Source: Ricordea florida
Lineage: Eukaryota; Cnidaria; Anthozoa; Corallimorpharia; Ricordeidae
Assembly (NCBI GenBank): GCA_949710005.1
Contig: OX453283.1
Location: 25,943,135-26,007,134 of the forward strand
Direction of reading: 5' to 3'
Length of the DNA: 64,000 nucleotides
The notes under the pieces were generated by a model. It was not told where the DNA came from. It saw only the letters and a program-made list of their open reading frames with translations, and did not search any database. Positions 1-11,975 of the stretch are shown piece by piece. Every line of letters starts with the position of its first letter. Position 1 is the first letter of the stretch. The translations under genes were made by a program, and so were the position numbers.

Positions 1-3000
1 GTTGTTCTAACTTTTTCATCTGTGGATCAAGCCATGCAGTGTAACCATTCTTTGTAAAGCTACTGAACAGTACTGTACTGTGGTACTGTTTGTTTTACTA
101 TACAGTGTTGTTCTAACTTTTTCATCTGTGGATCAAACCATGCAGTGTGACCATTCTTTGTACAGCTACTGAACAGTACTGTACTGTGGTACTTTTTCTT
201 TTACTATACAGTGTGGTTCTATCTTTTTCATCTGTGGATCAAACCATGCAGTGTGACCATTCTTTGTACAGCTACTGAACAGTACTGTACTGTGGTACTG
301 TTTGTTTTACTATACAGTGTGGTTCTATCTTTTTCATCTGTGGATCAAACCATGCAGAGTGACCATTCTTTGTAAAGCTACTGAACAGTACTGTACTGTG
401 GTACTGTTTGTTTTACTATACAGTGTGGTTCTATCTTTTTCATCTGTGGATCAAACCATGCAGTGTGACCACTCTTTGTAAAGCTACTGAACAGTACTGT
501 ACTGTGGTACTGTTTGTTTTACTATACAGTGTGGTTCTATCTTTTTCATCTGTGGATCAAACCATGCAGTGTGACCACTCTTTGTAAAGCTACTGAACAG
601 TACTGTACTGTGGTACTGTTTGTTTTACTATACAGTGTGGTTCTATCTTTTTCATCTGTGGATCAAACCATGCAGTGTGACCACTCTTTGTAAAGCTACT
701 GAACAGTACTGTACTGTGGTACTGTTTGTTTTACTATACCGTGTGGTTCTAACTTTTTCATCTGTGGATCAAACCATGCAGTGTGACCATTCTTTGTACA
801 GCTACTGAACAGTACTGTACTGTGGTACTGTTTGTTTTACTATACAGTGTGGTTCTATCTTTTTCATCTGTGGATCAAACCATGCAGTGTGACCATTCTT
901 TGTACAGCTACTGAACAGTACTGTACTGTGGTACTGTTTGTTTTACTATACAGTGTGGTTCTATCTTTTTCATCTGTGGATCAAACCATGCAGTGTGACC
1001 ACTCTTTGTAAAGCTACTGAACAGTACTGTACTGTGGTACTGTTTGTTTTACTATACAGTGTGGTTCTATCTTTTTCATCTGTGGATCAAACCATGCAGT
1101 GTGACCACTCTTTGTAAAGCTACTGAACAGTACTGTACTGTGGTACTGTTTGTTTTACTATGCAGTGTGGTTCTAACTTTTTCATCTGTGGATCAAACCA
1201 TGCAGTGTGACCATCCTTTGTAAAGCTACTGAACAGTACTGTACTGTGGTACTGTTTGTTTTACTATACAGTGTGGTTCCAACTTTATCATCTGTGGATC
1301 AAACCATGCAGTGTGACCATTCTTTGTAAAGCTACTGAACAGTACTGTACTGTGGTACTGTTTGTTTTACTATACAGTGTGGTTCTAACTTTTTCATCTG
1401 TGGATCAAACCATGCAGTGTGACCATTCTTTGTAAAGCTACTGAACAGTACTGTACTGTGGTACTGTTTGTTTTACTATACAGTGTGGTTCCAACTTTAT
1501 CATCTGTGGATCAAACCATGCAGTGTGACCATTCTTTGTAAAGCTACTGAACAGTACTGTACTGTGGTACTGTTTGTTTTACTATTCAGTGTGGTTCTAA
1601 CTTTTTCATCTGTGGATCAAACCATGCAGTGTGACCATTCTTTGTTAAGCTACTGAACAGTACTGTACTGTGGTACTGTTTGTTTTACTATACAGTGTGG
1701 TTCCAACTTTATCATCTGTGGATCAAACCATGCAGTGTGACCATTCTTTGTAAAGCTACTGAACAGTACTGTACTGTGGTACTGTTTGTTTTACTATACA
1801 GTGTGGTTCTAACGTTTTCATCTGTGGATCAAACCATGCAGTGTGACCATTCTTTGTAAAGCTACTGAACAGTACTGTACTGTGGTACTGTTTGTTTTAC
1901 TATACAGTGTGGTTCCAACTTTATCATCTGTGGATCAAACCATGCAGTGTGACCATTCTTTGTAAAGCTACTGAACAGTACTGTACTGTGGTACTGTTTG
2001 TTTTACTATTTAGTGTGGTTCTAACTTTTTCATCTGTGGATCAAACCATGCAGTGTGACCATTCTTTGTAAAGCTACTGAACAGTACTGTACTTTGGTAC
2101 TGTTTGTTTTACTATACAGTGTGGTTCTATCGTTTTCATCTGTGGATCAAACCATGCAGTGTGACCATTCTTTGTAAAGCTACTGAACAGTACTGTACTG
2201 TGGTACTGTTTGTTCTACTATACAGTGTGGTTGTAACTTTTTCATCTGTGGATCAAACCATGCAGTGTGACCATTGTTTGTAAAGCTACTGAACAGCACT
2301 TTACTGTGGTACTCTTTGTTTTACTATACAGTGTGGTTCTACCTTTTCCATCTGTGGATCAAACCATGCAGTGTGACCATTCTTTGTAAAGCTACTGAAC
2401 AGTAGTGTACTTTGGTACTGTTTGTTTTACTATACAGTGTGGTTCTATCGTTTTCATCTGTGGATCAAACCATGCAGTGTGACCATTCTTTGTAAAGCTA
2501 CTGAACAGTACTGTACTTTGGTACTGTTTGTTTTACTATACAGTGTGGTTCTATCGTTTTCATCTGTGGATCAAACCATGCAGTGTGACCATTCTTTGTA
2601 AAGCTACTGAACAGTACTGTACTGTGGTACTGTTTGTTTTACTATACAGTGTGGTTCTAACTTTTTCATCTGTGGATCAAACCATGCAGTGTGACCATTC
2701 TTTGTAAAGCTACTGAACAGTACTGTACTTTGGTTCTGTTTGTTTTACTATACAGTGTGGTTCTATCGTTTTCATCTGTGGATCAAACCATGCAGTGTGA
2801 CCATTCTTTGTAAAGCTACTGAACAGTACTGTACTGTGGTACTGTTTGTTCTACTATACAGTATGGTTCTAACTTTTTTATCTGTGGATCAAACCATGCA
2901 GTGTGACTATTGTTTGTAAAGCTACTGAACAGCACTGTACTGTGGTACTCTTTGTTTTACTATACAGTGTGGTTCTACCTTTTCCATCTGTGGATCAAAC

Positions 3001-3070
3001 CATGCAGTGTGACCATTCTTTGTAAAGCTACTGAACAGTACTGTACCGTGGTGTTGTTTGTTCTACTGAC
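1..3070 (+). repeat. 106-bp tandem satellite array (about 29 monomers) filling an intron
   Basis: The core TGTGGATCAAACC recurs at 21, 127, 233 and so on to 2883 and 2989. The step is exactly 106 bp at every position I checked, so monomers differ by substitutions rather than indels. Variants are ordered: the TTCCAACTTTATC form recurs about every 212 bp between about 1277 and 1913, and a TATCGTTTTC form groups between about 2130 and 2770. The array ends about 45 bp before a splice acceptor (AG at 3112-3113), so it lies in an intron of the PLCL-like gene and continues off the left edge. Short open frames in it are artefacts. Confidence 0.97.
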
Positions 3071-3113
3071 GTTTTTTTTTTTGCATTCTGTCATTCTAAT
3101 TTTTTTCTCATAG

Positions 3114-6100
3114 GTTATCGACCCTTTTGTGACAATAGAAATATTCGGCATTCCTGCAGACGTTGCTCAAGAGAGAACAAGAACCGTTCCTCATAATGGT
3201 AGGAGGGGTTTGCTGTCTTGTATAAGTGACTCTGGGTGAGAGAGGGTTGTAAGTTTGGAATTGGAGCTCTGTGTAGCCATGGCCTAAACTACGGACTCTT
3301 TAATTTTAAATATGACATGCCAGGTACTACGCCTCCCTCCCCCTCCCCCCTCTGTAACTTCTCTGGGTCTTTGTATTCAGTGTTTTTTCTCTGACCGATG
3401 TCCTGTTCCTCCTGAATACCCAACCCCACTACCCCCGCTCTCCCCCACGTGAATCCCTGTCCTCGCTATCCCCCTCGTGAATTCCCATCCTCAATACCAG
3501 TCACCTTTTCCTACCAAAATCATTGGAGAGACTAATGCAGTTTGCTTTTTTTCTTGGCAGGATTTCACCCAGTGTTTGACGAAACTTTCGAATTTCACGT
3601 AAATCTTCCTGAGTTAGCCCTTGTACGGTTTGTTGTACAAGACGACGACTTCATCGGCGATGGATTTATTGGACAGTATACTGTTCCTCTGAACTGCATT
3701 CAGCCAGGTAAATTTTGTAAAGCTGCTGAACTGCTTGTTTTACTATAAAGTGTGGCTCTAACTTTTTCATCTGTGGATCGAACGTGTGACCGTTCTTTGT
3801 AAAGCTACTGAACAGTATTGTACTGGGGTGGTTTTTAATATTTTTTTTCTCTCTGTAATATTATTATTGTAATGTAGAGATAATTTTTGTCTACCTTAGG
3901 TTATCGACACGTCCGACTCTTATCTTCACAAGGAGAAGACCTGGACCCTGCCACGCTGTTTGTCCACGTGACCATTACCAGTCTTAACGACACGGTTGCT
4001 GTGAGTAACGTCGACGTTGTGATCACGTGTTCGTGGTTAGCCTTGTCATATCGCTTATCATTGTTTTCATAATTGTCTTTCTACAGCAGCGACCCAGAAA
4101 ATCATCTTTGAGAAAGTCTAAAAAAGCTAGAGAGGTAAAGGCTTGATTAGTGCTCATTCAAATATTTGTTATTGACCAAACGTGAGGTCAAGATGCTTGC
4201 GTATTGGCCAGATTTGTTTTTTGAACTGAGATTTATTCGAAGTCAATTAAAACGCGTAAAAGAACGAGGCCAACTCGCAGCCATCTTGAGCGAATAAACT
4301 TCGGCAATAAAGGATTTATTATCTGGCTGTTTTGTTTTGTTTTGTTTTGTTTTGTTTTGTTTGGTTTCGCGAGAGAAGCGGGTAATCCCGAGCGGGTAAG
4401 ATAGGCCCATCCTTCTTGCTGGGGTAGCCAATCAGAACTCAGTACTTGCCTCATATGGCCCGCTTGCGGAAACGGCCATGTGATAATATTCTTTATTGTC
4501 CATTCCCTGGACTTGTCTACATCGCAACAAGTTGCGGGGCCTGCAAGTAGCTATTGCTAATTTTGCACGGGTAAGTTTAATTTACAGATAGAAAATTATT
4601 TGGGATGAAAATGACAATGATAATAAAATAATGATAAAAGTGTTGATGATAATGATGATGATAATGATGATACCGATGATAAGATGATGATGATGATGAT
4701 GATAATGATACTGATGATGATAATGATGATGATACTGATGATGGTGATAATGATGATACTGATGATGATAATGATGATGATAATGATGACACTGATGATG
4801 ATGACAATGATGATAATGATGATACTGATAATGGTGGTACCATGATGATGATAATGATACTGATGATGATAATGATGATGATGATACTGATGATGGTGAT
4901 AATGATGATACTGATGATGATTATGATGATGATAATGATGACACTGATGATGATGATAACAATAGTAATAATAACAATAATCATAACGTACTTGTTTAAG
5001 TTGTTTGTTTCATGTTTTTCAGAGGACCCCATCATGTTTCCTTGCTAGTGTTCAGGCAACGAGACATTCTTTTTCGCAATCTTATGATTGGTTGCTTTTG
5101 TTTGTTGTAGTACACGAGTATGAAGACAATAGGCGTTAAAGCTGTGGATGAAACTTTCAAGGTCAGTTTATGTTGAGTGATCAGACTCTACTTTCGCCTC
5201 GGCATATCAGCACAAATTCAACCATACATGTTATGAGAATGACGGAACTGATCATTGAACCCTTTTAGTCCTAAGGGTGATCAGCAAGCATCTTCTCCTT
5301 TACATACCAACTCAAAGGCAACCGTACGAGAATACACGAATTGATCACATAACTCTTAAGTTGTACTTCTTTCATCTTCTTCTTCTGCAGATTGCGATTC
5401 AACCCCTTAGAGATGGAACAGATCTGAGAGAAAACGTTCAAGCAGCTCTTGGAAATTTCAGGGTATTTACCACTTGATTTGTGCACTGCACCGTGCATGA
5501 GATGCAGTTCTAGTGTCAACATCTTTGGTTCATTATTATGATCATGTCTTACCTGCCCTCTCTTCCTTACAGGAAATCTGTGGTGTGGCCCCCCGTTCAA
5601 ATCTCAAACAGTGCATAAGACTGCTGGCATCTCGTTTAGAAAGTGCTTCAGAATTTATCGCTCTGAAGCTTGTTATGAGAGAGGAGGTATGTGAGTACGA
5701 AATCGGTTGTTCTACGAGAACGGGGGGGTTGAGGTAGGGAATGTTCAGGGAGGGTATGCAGGTTCTTAGCAGTTGGCAGGGGGGGAAGGAGATAGAGGTT
5801 AGTTTCTGGTGGAGCTGCGGCTGAGTGTGTAAGGAAATAGAGCAGGGAGAGACTTTCAGTTGTTTTACGAATTCACGTAGTAAATTATTCCATCGTACCA
5901 CTGTGTGTAACTTTTTTCTTCTGTTTGAGTATTAGTTAAGACCAGACCGTTTAAGTTCTAACACAATATCGATCAAGTGTGAACAGTCAAGTAGGAGAAA
6001 AAACAGACTGCAATGAAACTCGAACCTTTGACCTTGGCGTTGCGAGAGAACTGGGGGAAAGGCTCTACCGACTCAGTTGCAAAGCCATTCACATTGGGGG

Positions 6101-8549
6101 GTGGGGTGGGTAGACTAATAGTTGGCCTTATGCGCCCATGGCAATGTCTAAATATTTCGATTGTTTAAAATAAATGGTATATTTACTCTCCGAGTGCAAA
6201 GAAAATTGAGGGTTTGACCTTTGAAGTGCATTAATTTTGGTAGCATTTGCACTTCTGTATTTTGTTGTACTTTTACACAGGCTATTTTAATTTATAAAGG
6301 GCCCCATAGAAACTGATTGCTGTAGGGGCAAAACCAGTCGAATGTTAGTTAATAAATAAATGAATAAATCAAGACCTATTCTAACTGCGCATCTTACTGT
6401 CTGGTTTTCTGGTTTGGTATTTTTCCTAGTACCCATTCTTTGAAGCTCAGGGAAGCTTACCTGAAATGCTAAAGAAGGCGCTTGCAGCAATAGAACAGGC
6501 AAGTAGATTTAAAGGCTGGTAAAGTTATCAACAATTAACAACATTCCTGGGTGGGTGCTTCATGTTACAGAAACGAGACCAAGCCTTACCTGCATGGAAC
6601 TCCTGTGGCTTTTGTGGGCCTCCAGTGGTATATATGCCTAACCCTAACTCGCTGGGATAGACTAGAGGCATTCAATTTTGGGAGATGTTGGGAGAAGGGG
6701 GTTAAAAATACCCCTACGTGCTTCGTGTATTAGACACCGGAATAAGTCTTCAATCCCTGTGATTTAGGATTCTTGTTGCGTGTGGGTCTCCTGTGGCAAA
6801 GTTATTGGGAACTCCTGCCATAGACTAGAAGCATCCCATGTAGGAGGTTGCTGGACAAATGGGAGTAAAAATACTCCCAGGTGGTCCATGCTGCAATATG
6901 CGTTAACAGCGTGGGGCTCCTGTGGCTAGTGTAGGCCTCCTGTGGCACACGTTGGCCTGCTATGGCTTCTTTGAGCCTCCTGTGGCATGTGTGCTGGGAG
7001 ATCACTGCAATACGTTAAAAGCATCCCATCCAGGGAGAGGTTGGAGTGGGTGGTAACAATACTCCAAGTAGCGTCATGCTCTGCAAACCGAAATAAGCTC
7101 GGATGGTCTTCCTCCGGCACAAGTAGGCCTCCTGTGGCATGTGTGTTCGAGGGTTTCGTGCGATAGACAAAAAGTGTCCTATCCAAGGGTAGGGTGGGGG
7201 TGGGGAGTAATAATCCTAGATGGTCCATGCAGCAGAAACTGGGATAAGCGTTTGCAGCGTGGGTCGTCTGTGGCTGGTATGTACCGTTGTTATAGCAAAC
7301 GCATTGCGTGTCTGTAATATTCTCTTCTATTATTTTTCTTAACAGGTTGTTCATGACTCTAAAACGCTTATAGAAAGCTGCGATTCGGTTCACGAAAGGG
7401 TAAGTTGTAATTAAGTTTTTCACTACCAAGATCAAAGTGTTAATTCTCCTTAGTTATTACCTTACAATTACTAGCATATTAGTTAAGGAATTGTGGTACT
7501 TGATCGATTCTTAAACTTGAGGTGATAAGTTTCTAATTTCTCATTATTTGCGCAGAAATGAAAGTCTGTCAACCGAAAATAAAAGGATCTTTTCTTAACG
7601 TCTGGCAAATTCCACATGATCAAAGATGATGTTCCAACACCTTTTTGATATATTGCCTTTTCCTGTTTGTTTCTCAGCTTGTACAGTGCGAAAGAGCAGG
7701 TCTCGAATGGCACGTAAGTAGAGTTTACTGTGATTGGTCACACTGCATGGTTTGTAAAGCTACTGAACAGTACTGCGCTGTGGTACTGTTTGTTTTACTA
7801 TACAGTGTGGTTCTAACTTTTTCATCTGTGGATCAAACCATGCAGTGTGACCATTCTTTGGAAAGCCACTGAACAGTACTGTACTGTGGTACTGTTTGTT
7901 TTATTGTACAGCGTGGTTCTAACGTTTTCATCTGTGCATCAAACCATGCAGTGTGACCACTCTTTGTAAAGCTACTGAACAGTACTGTACTGTGGTACTG
8001 TTTGTTTTACTATAAGGTGTGGTTCTAACTTTTTCATCTGTGGATCAAACCATGCAGTGTGACCATTCTTTGTAAAGCTACTGAACAGTACTGTACTGTG
8101 GTACTGTTTGTTTTTCTGTATTTTGCTGATTTGTTTAACTGATGGCATTTCAGGAAGAGCTACATAATGTTTGTACTAAGGAAGGAATGAAAGGGAAGCG
8201 TTTAATGAAGGTGGGTGACTAATTGTCATTTACTTTGATGACAATATTAACCGAGTTTGGGATTTATGATGGTCGGAGAAACGATTGAAATGATGATGAT
8301 GATGATGATGATGATGATAAAAGTCAAGTTTTTGATGTCTTTATCTCGGAGTGATTAACCTAAAGCATTAGAATTCTCCACCTTAAAAGTTTTTCAACCA
8401 CTAAGTATTTACGTAGTAAGAACCTTATCATAATATGAACGTTTCTGTTTTAGGCAGTCGAAAGTTTTTCGTGGAATATTCGTGTTTTAAAGGGGCAGGC
8501 CGAACTTCTTCTGAACGCCAAAACAGAGTGCCAGGAATATCTTCGTCAG
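3114..8549 (+). CDS. PLCL: Phospholipase C-like inactive protein (PRIP/PLCL family), 3' coding part, 11 exons
   Basis: Spliced exons: 3114-3198, 3561-3707, 3900-4000, 4087-4134, 5111-5161, 5391-5462, 5573-5686, 6430-6498, 7346-7399, 7678-7713, 8154-8210, 8454-8549. The first three encode a PLC-type C2 domain with motifs [34 protein letters not shown] and ATLFVHV. The rest encode the helical C-terminal region typical of PLCL1/PLCL2 ([50 protein letters not shown]). All junctions keep the frame; all are GT-AG except one GC-AG intron after 6498. Vertebrate PLCL proteins resemble PLC-delta but lack phospholipase activity; they bind inositol phosphates, PP1 and GABA-A receptor-associated proteins. 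The catalytic X/Y region lies outside the window, so inactivity is inferred from the C-terminal match. Upstream exons are off the left edge. Confidence 0.93.
3713..3835 (+). repeat. Degenerate copy of the 106-bp satellite in the C2-domain intron
   Basis: Just inside the donor at 3708 the intron reads TTTGTAAAGCTGCTGAAC and then TCTGTGGATCGAACGTGTGACC, a diverged partial pair of 106-bp monomers in the array orientation. Confidence 0.85.
4329..4363 (+). repeat. TGTTT pentanucleotide microsatellite
   Basis: About seven consecutive TGTTT units in the intron following the exon that ends at 4134. Confidence 0.9.
4605..4980 (+). repeat. GAT/AAT-rich trinucleotide microsatellite
   Basis: Long imperfect run of GATGAT interrupted by AATGAT and ACTGAT, lying in the intron between exons 4087-4134 and 5111-5161. 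It produces long but meaningless open frames on both strands (Ile/Ser on one, Met on the other). Confidence 0.95.
6005..6086 (-). mobile_element. tRNA-derived SINE head (relic)
   Basis: On the minus strand this reads as a tRNA-like pol III promoter: an A-box-like TGAGTCGGTAGAGCC (6075-6061) and a B-box-like GGTTCGAGTTTC (6026-6015). It lies in the intron between exons 5573-5686 and 6430-6498. A complete cloverleaf and a SINE tail are not obvious, so it is a relic or a fragment. Confidence 0.6.
6499..7345 (+). other. GC-AG intron of the PLCL-like gene
   Basis: The donor is CAG|GCAAGT, the classic strong GC-donor context, and the acceptor is AACAG at 7341-7345. Both flanking exons stay in phase 0 and match the family on either side. 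A GT donor in the same frame is not available at this point. Confidence 0.85.
6595..7270 (+). repeat. Degenerate 160-190 bp tandem repeat in the GC-AG intron
   Basis: About four diverged units share CTCCTGTGGC, then a TAGACTAGAAGCATCCCAT-like block, then GGAGTAA-AATACTCC, then GGTCCATGC. Unit starts are near 6598, 6788, 6969 and 7128. Confidence 0.7.
7742..8115 (+). repeat. About 3.5 monomers of the 106-bp satellite in an intron
   Basis: Same monomer and orientation as the array at 1-3070, placed between exons 7678-7713 and 8154-8210. One monomer has TGTGCATC in place of TGTGGATC. Confidence 0.95.
8291..8319 (+). repeat. GAT trinucleotide microsatellite
   Basis: Nine to ten uninterrupted GAT units in the intron between exons 8154-8210 and 8454-8549. 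Confidence 0.9.
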
Positions 8550-8582
8550 GTAAGAGACCCTATTTGCATGGTTTGTTCTACA

Positions 8583-8965
8583 GATTAAAAGGTTAGAACT
8601 ACACTGTATAGTAGAATAAACAGTACCACAATACAGTACTGTTCAGTAGCTTACAAAGAATGGTTACACTGCATGGTTTGATCCACAGATGAAAAAGATA
8701 GAACCACACTGTATAGTAAAATAAACAGTACCACAATACAGTACTGTTCACTAGCTTACAAAGAATGGTTACACTGCATGGTTTGATCCACAGATGAAAA
8801 AGATAGAACCACACTGTATAGTAAAATAAACAGTACCACAATACAGTACTGTTCAGTAGCTTACAAAGAATGGTTACACTGCATGGTTGGATCCACAGAT
8901 GAAAAAGATAGAACCACACTGTATAGTAAAACAAACAGTACCACAGTACACTACTGTTCATTAGC
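8583..8965 (-). repeat. Inverted block of the 106-bp satellite (about 3.5 monomers)
   Basis: The plus strand carries the reverse complement (GGTTTGATCCACAGATG) of the array monomer, so orientation is opposite to the other arrays in this gene. Monomers share private changes such as CTTACAAAGAATGGTTACAC and AATACAGTACTG, which suggests local amplification of one variant. Confidence 0.95.
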
Positions 8966-9825
8966 TTTGTATGTTGACTGTATTTGAAAGCATTTGAAAA
9001 CTAAAACAGCGAATTTAACTCAAGGTTTCACTTTTACGGAGTAAATGGTTTGTCTACTGGGTTAAATGTTTGAACTACACTTTAAGTTCTTGAGTTGATT
9101 CTTGGAGTGAATGAGTTAAAACTTAGCCTGCTCTGGGCTCTAAAAATGTGATGGAAAAAAGAAGTAGCCAGATTGTGTGTCGAGGCAATGTAAGCGAGTG
9201 CGAGACTAAATCTCACCCTGTTCACAGTTCCACTCATTTTTCCCCGATAGCCCTGAAGCTATGTGACCCCTGGAGCAGGGTAAATAAACGTTAAAATTCT
9301 ATTTAAGGTTAGTTTAAAGTTTAACCCGGTACAAACGATCGGAAAAGGTTTATTATGTTTATAGATACAAGAGGGTGCACTAGCAACAGGCCTCGTAAAA
9401 TCTGTCGGATGCAACCTCTGACCCAGCGCCACAAGTCACGTGATACACCCAAACAGTCGTTGTACATAAAGTGGACATAGGAATGGTACATACATGAAAG
9501 TACGTCTGTTCCCGTCTCCTCTGGTGGGCGCTTTCTACTATGATCAAGTTGTTTCGTCTTGCGAACAAAAGCACTATCACACACGTGTCTAGAAAATGAA
9601 GCCATTTTACTCTGAATCATTGAGGAAAAATTCCCTGACATTCATTTGTATTTTTGTGACGAATTGCCATGTTTAATACTCAGTCATTTACTTCGACGAG
9701 ACCGTTGTTAAAGATAAGGCAGACGTTTACTGCCTTCTAAGTCACTTGGCTCGTCGAGCCGAGACCGTTGTGAATTCTTTCGCTCTTGGAAGCCAGTCGT
9801 GATCACGTTATAACTTCTCCCATAG

Positions 9826-9861
9826 ATGTTCAATATGATGTCCAGCAAACACAAAGGATGA
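9826..9861 (+). CDS. PLCL: Proposed terminal coding exon of the PLCL-like gene
   Basis: The exon ending at 8549 closes in phase 0 with a GTAAGA donor. The sequence TTCTCCCATAG at 9815-9825 is a reasonable phase-0 acceptor, followed by eleven codons and a TGA at 9859-9861. This would end the protein with a short tail (MFNMMSSKHKG), compatible with the variable C termini of the family. No conserved residues support it, so other acceptors in 8550-9825 remain possible. Confidence 0.45.
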   Translation: MFNMMSSKHKG

Positions 9862-11673
9862 GAATTGAGAGATTTAATAGCTCAATTATAGTAAGTTCAA
9901 TTAATATCGTGTTCTCCCAAACTTAATGTGAGAAAAAGTATGGCAAGCACGAAGGAGAATTACCACTCTGATCCTTTGTGGAAGGGATGGATAACTTTTT
10001 TCTGCTCTTTGGTTGAAATAAAACCGTCATTTTGTGGAGTGAAGGCAACAGTGGTAATGATGCAAGAAGTCCATTGTATCACGTGGTGATGGTGATCATA
10101 ATGTAGAAAGATATCATGGTGACAGTGATAACGGAGTTTGGATTCAGGAATGTTACCATGGTGACATTGGTAGTGATGTCTTAAGTCAGAGATGTTACCA
10201 TGGTGATTGTAAAAACGAGATGAGATGTCAAGAATGTTATCATGGTCTTAGTGGCAATGACTTTGTATATTGGGAAGGCAAGAATGTTGCCATAGTGACA
10301 GGGGAAAGGATGCCAGTGAGTATTCAAGATTTTTTTCTGTGGTGGTGGCATAGAAGTGTGCTTTTTAGAGACCGTTTGCATAATCATCGACATAAATACA
10401 CTCCCATCTTAGAAGGGAAAGAATGTACGTCTTATCGATTCTTATCAGAATTATTTCACACTCTTGAGGTGTTGTGTAGTTAGTAGAATCACGATTTTTT
10501 TGTCGTAGTTTTGATGCGCTGCACATTTCGAACGTTTGTAAATAATCAATACATTTGAACGTTGTACAAAAGTCTATTTGTATATTGAAAAGTGGCACGC
10601 AATTGAAAATACACGTCTTTGTTTCCTTGGGACATCAGTCAAGCTCCAAAGTGGTTTATTCTTATCGAAAAGGTCGTAATTTATCCTAATGTGAGATTAG
10701 CCAATAATACGTCTATACTGCTTAAACTTCTTCCTTGCGAAGAATTTGCGTTGAATTGTCGACACGTTACGTTGGCTCATCACGGAATGTCCGAAGTCTA
10801 TGCGACGACAATCCGAACTTAGGTGGACCAATCATTATTCACCGGAGTATTTGCTACAGGAGCAGTCGGAATTTTGTGAAAGAAGACCCGGCATAAGAAA
10901 ATGATTCGATACGAGTGGAGATGAAATTCAAAATAATTGAATATATTATTGCTGTGCGAGATCGGTAATTTCTCTTTTTGGATCGGTATAGTGAATAGTT
11001 CTTCGATAAAAATATATTGGCCTAATTTTTTTTGCTTTCTGGATTTGGCGTCCTATGGCATATTAACCTAAATTTTATCTTAAGCTCAATCTATCACTCT
11101 ACCTTACCAGTCCCTTTAGTTTTCTTACCGGGCAACTCAATTCATGGAGTTCTCTTAGATTTAATTAGTTTAGTTTTATTATTTTCGTCACAAAAATTAG
11201 ATATATTTACATCTAGGCAGAAGGAAGAAACAGGGCAAGCCCCAATTGACATCAACCCCCTAAAATGGAGTTCTCTTAGAAAATAAACAAATGACTGGTG
11301 AGTGATCGTATATTGGTCACCAGATTCTGCCCTTGTACCCATAATCCTTTGTAGGAGTTGAGTCCTCTCCACAAGGGTAGCGGTTGTAGGAGAAATTCGT
11401 CTACATTTTTTATGATTTCTTTCTCACCAATTATTTATTTGAGTAGTTATGTATACGAATGAAGCGTATTTGTAAATATAGATGGACTGATTTGACTCCA
11501 AACAGTCAAAATAATAATTAAAATGAGTTCAATATCAGCTGGTCTAAAACGTTCCTAAGCTCTAGCCCTCCCCCCCCCCCCTAAGCCCCACCCTCCAAAG
11601 TTCTCCCATTTTTTACCCCCTCCCATGGGGAGACATGCGTGGCCAGGACAATTGCCTACATCCTATCTTATTG
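9862..11673. other. 3' flank of the PLCL-like gene, no further gene recognised
   Basis: If the proposed terminal exon is right, the first part is 3' UTR; an AATAAA lies at 10017-10022. Between about 10080 and 10270 there is a loose repetition of ATCATGGTGA/GTTACCATGGTGA blocks. The remainder is AT-rich with no convincing coding frame or splice structure; a poly-C run lies near 11570. Confidence 0.55.
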
Positions 11674-11975
11674 GGGACGGACCATTAGAAAAGTAATGGG
11701 GGGTGGGGGGGTGGGGAATTTTCAGCTTGCACGAATTTTTTTTTTCGCTCACTGCTTGTGCAGGAATTTTTTTTTATTTTTCAGGTGAACCTCTCTGCAC
11801 GAATTTTTTTTACTACGTGTGAAAAAGTCACAGTTGGACCTTCCTTCTGCATGAATTTTTTTTACCTTCTTCTTTGCATGAATTTTTTTCTTGGCATTTT
11901 CCCTTGCATTAATTTTTTTTTGGTTTTTTTCCCCACCCCCCCCCCTTCCCCATCACTTTTCTAATGGTCCGTCCC
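11674..11975 (+). mobile_element. PIF/Harbinger-like MITE, family A, copy 1
   Basis: Terminal inverted repeats GGGACGGACCATTAGAAAAG and CTTTTCTAATGGTCCGTCCC, flanked by TTG on both sides (11671-11673 and 11976-11978). The interior holds spaced TGCACGAATTTTTTT-type blocks. Four copies with 3-bp duplications occur in this window. The superfamily is inferred from the 3-bp duplication. Confidence 0.88.

Noticed and set aside
1-3070. CRISPR-like array
   Set aside because: No unique spacers: the whole 106-bp unit repeats head to tail. The DNA is eukaryotic.
620-3113. Open frames encoding repeated [14 protein letters not shown]-like peptides
   Set aside because: They are read-through of the 106-bp satellite. 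The period is not a multiple of three, so frames shift each monomer, and the array lies in an intron.
4577-5048. Long Ile/Ser-rich (minus) and Met-rich (plus) open frames
   Set aside because: Simple translation of a GAT/AAT microsatellite.
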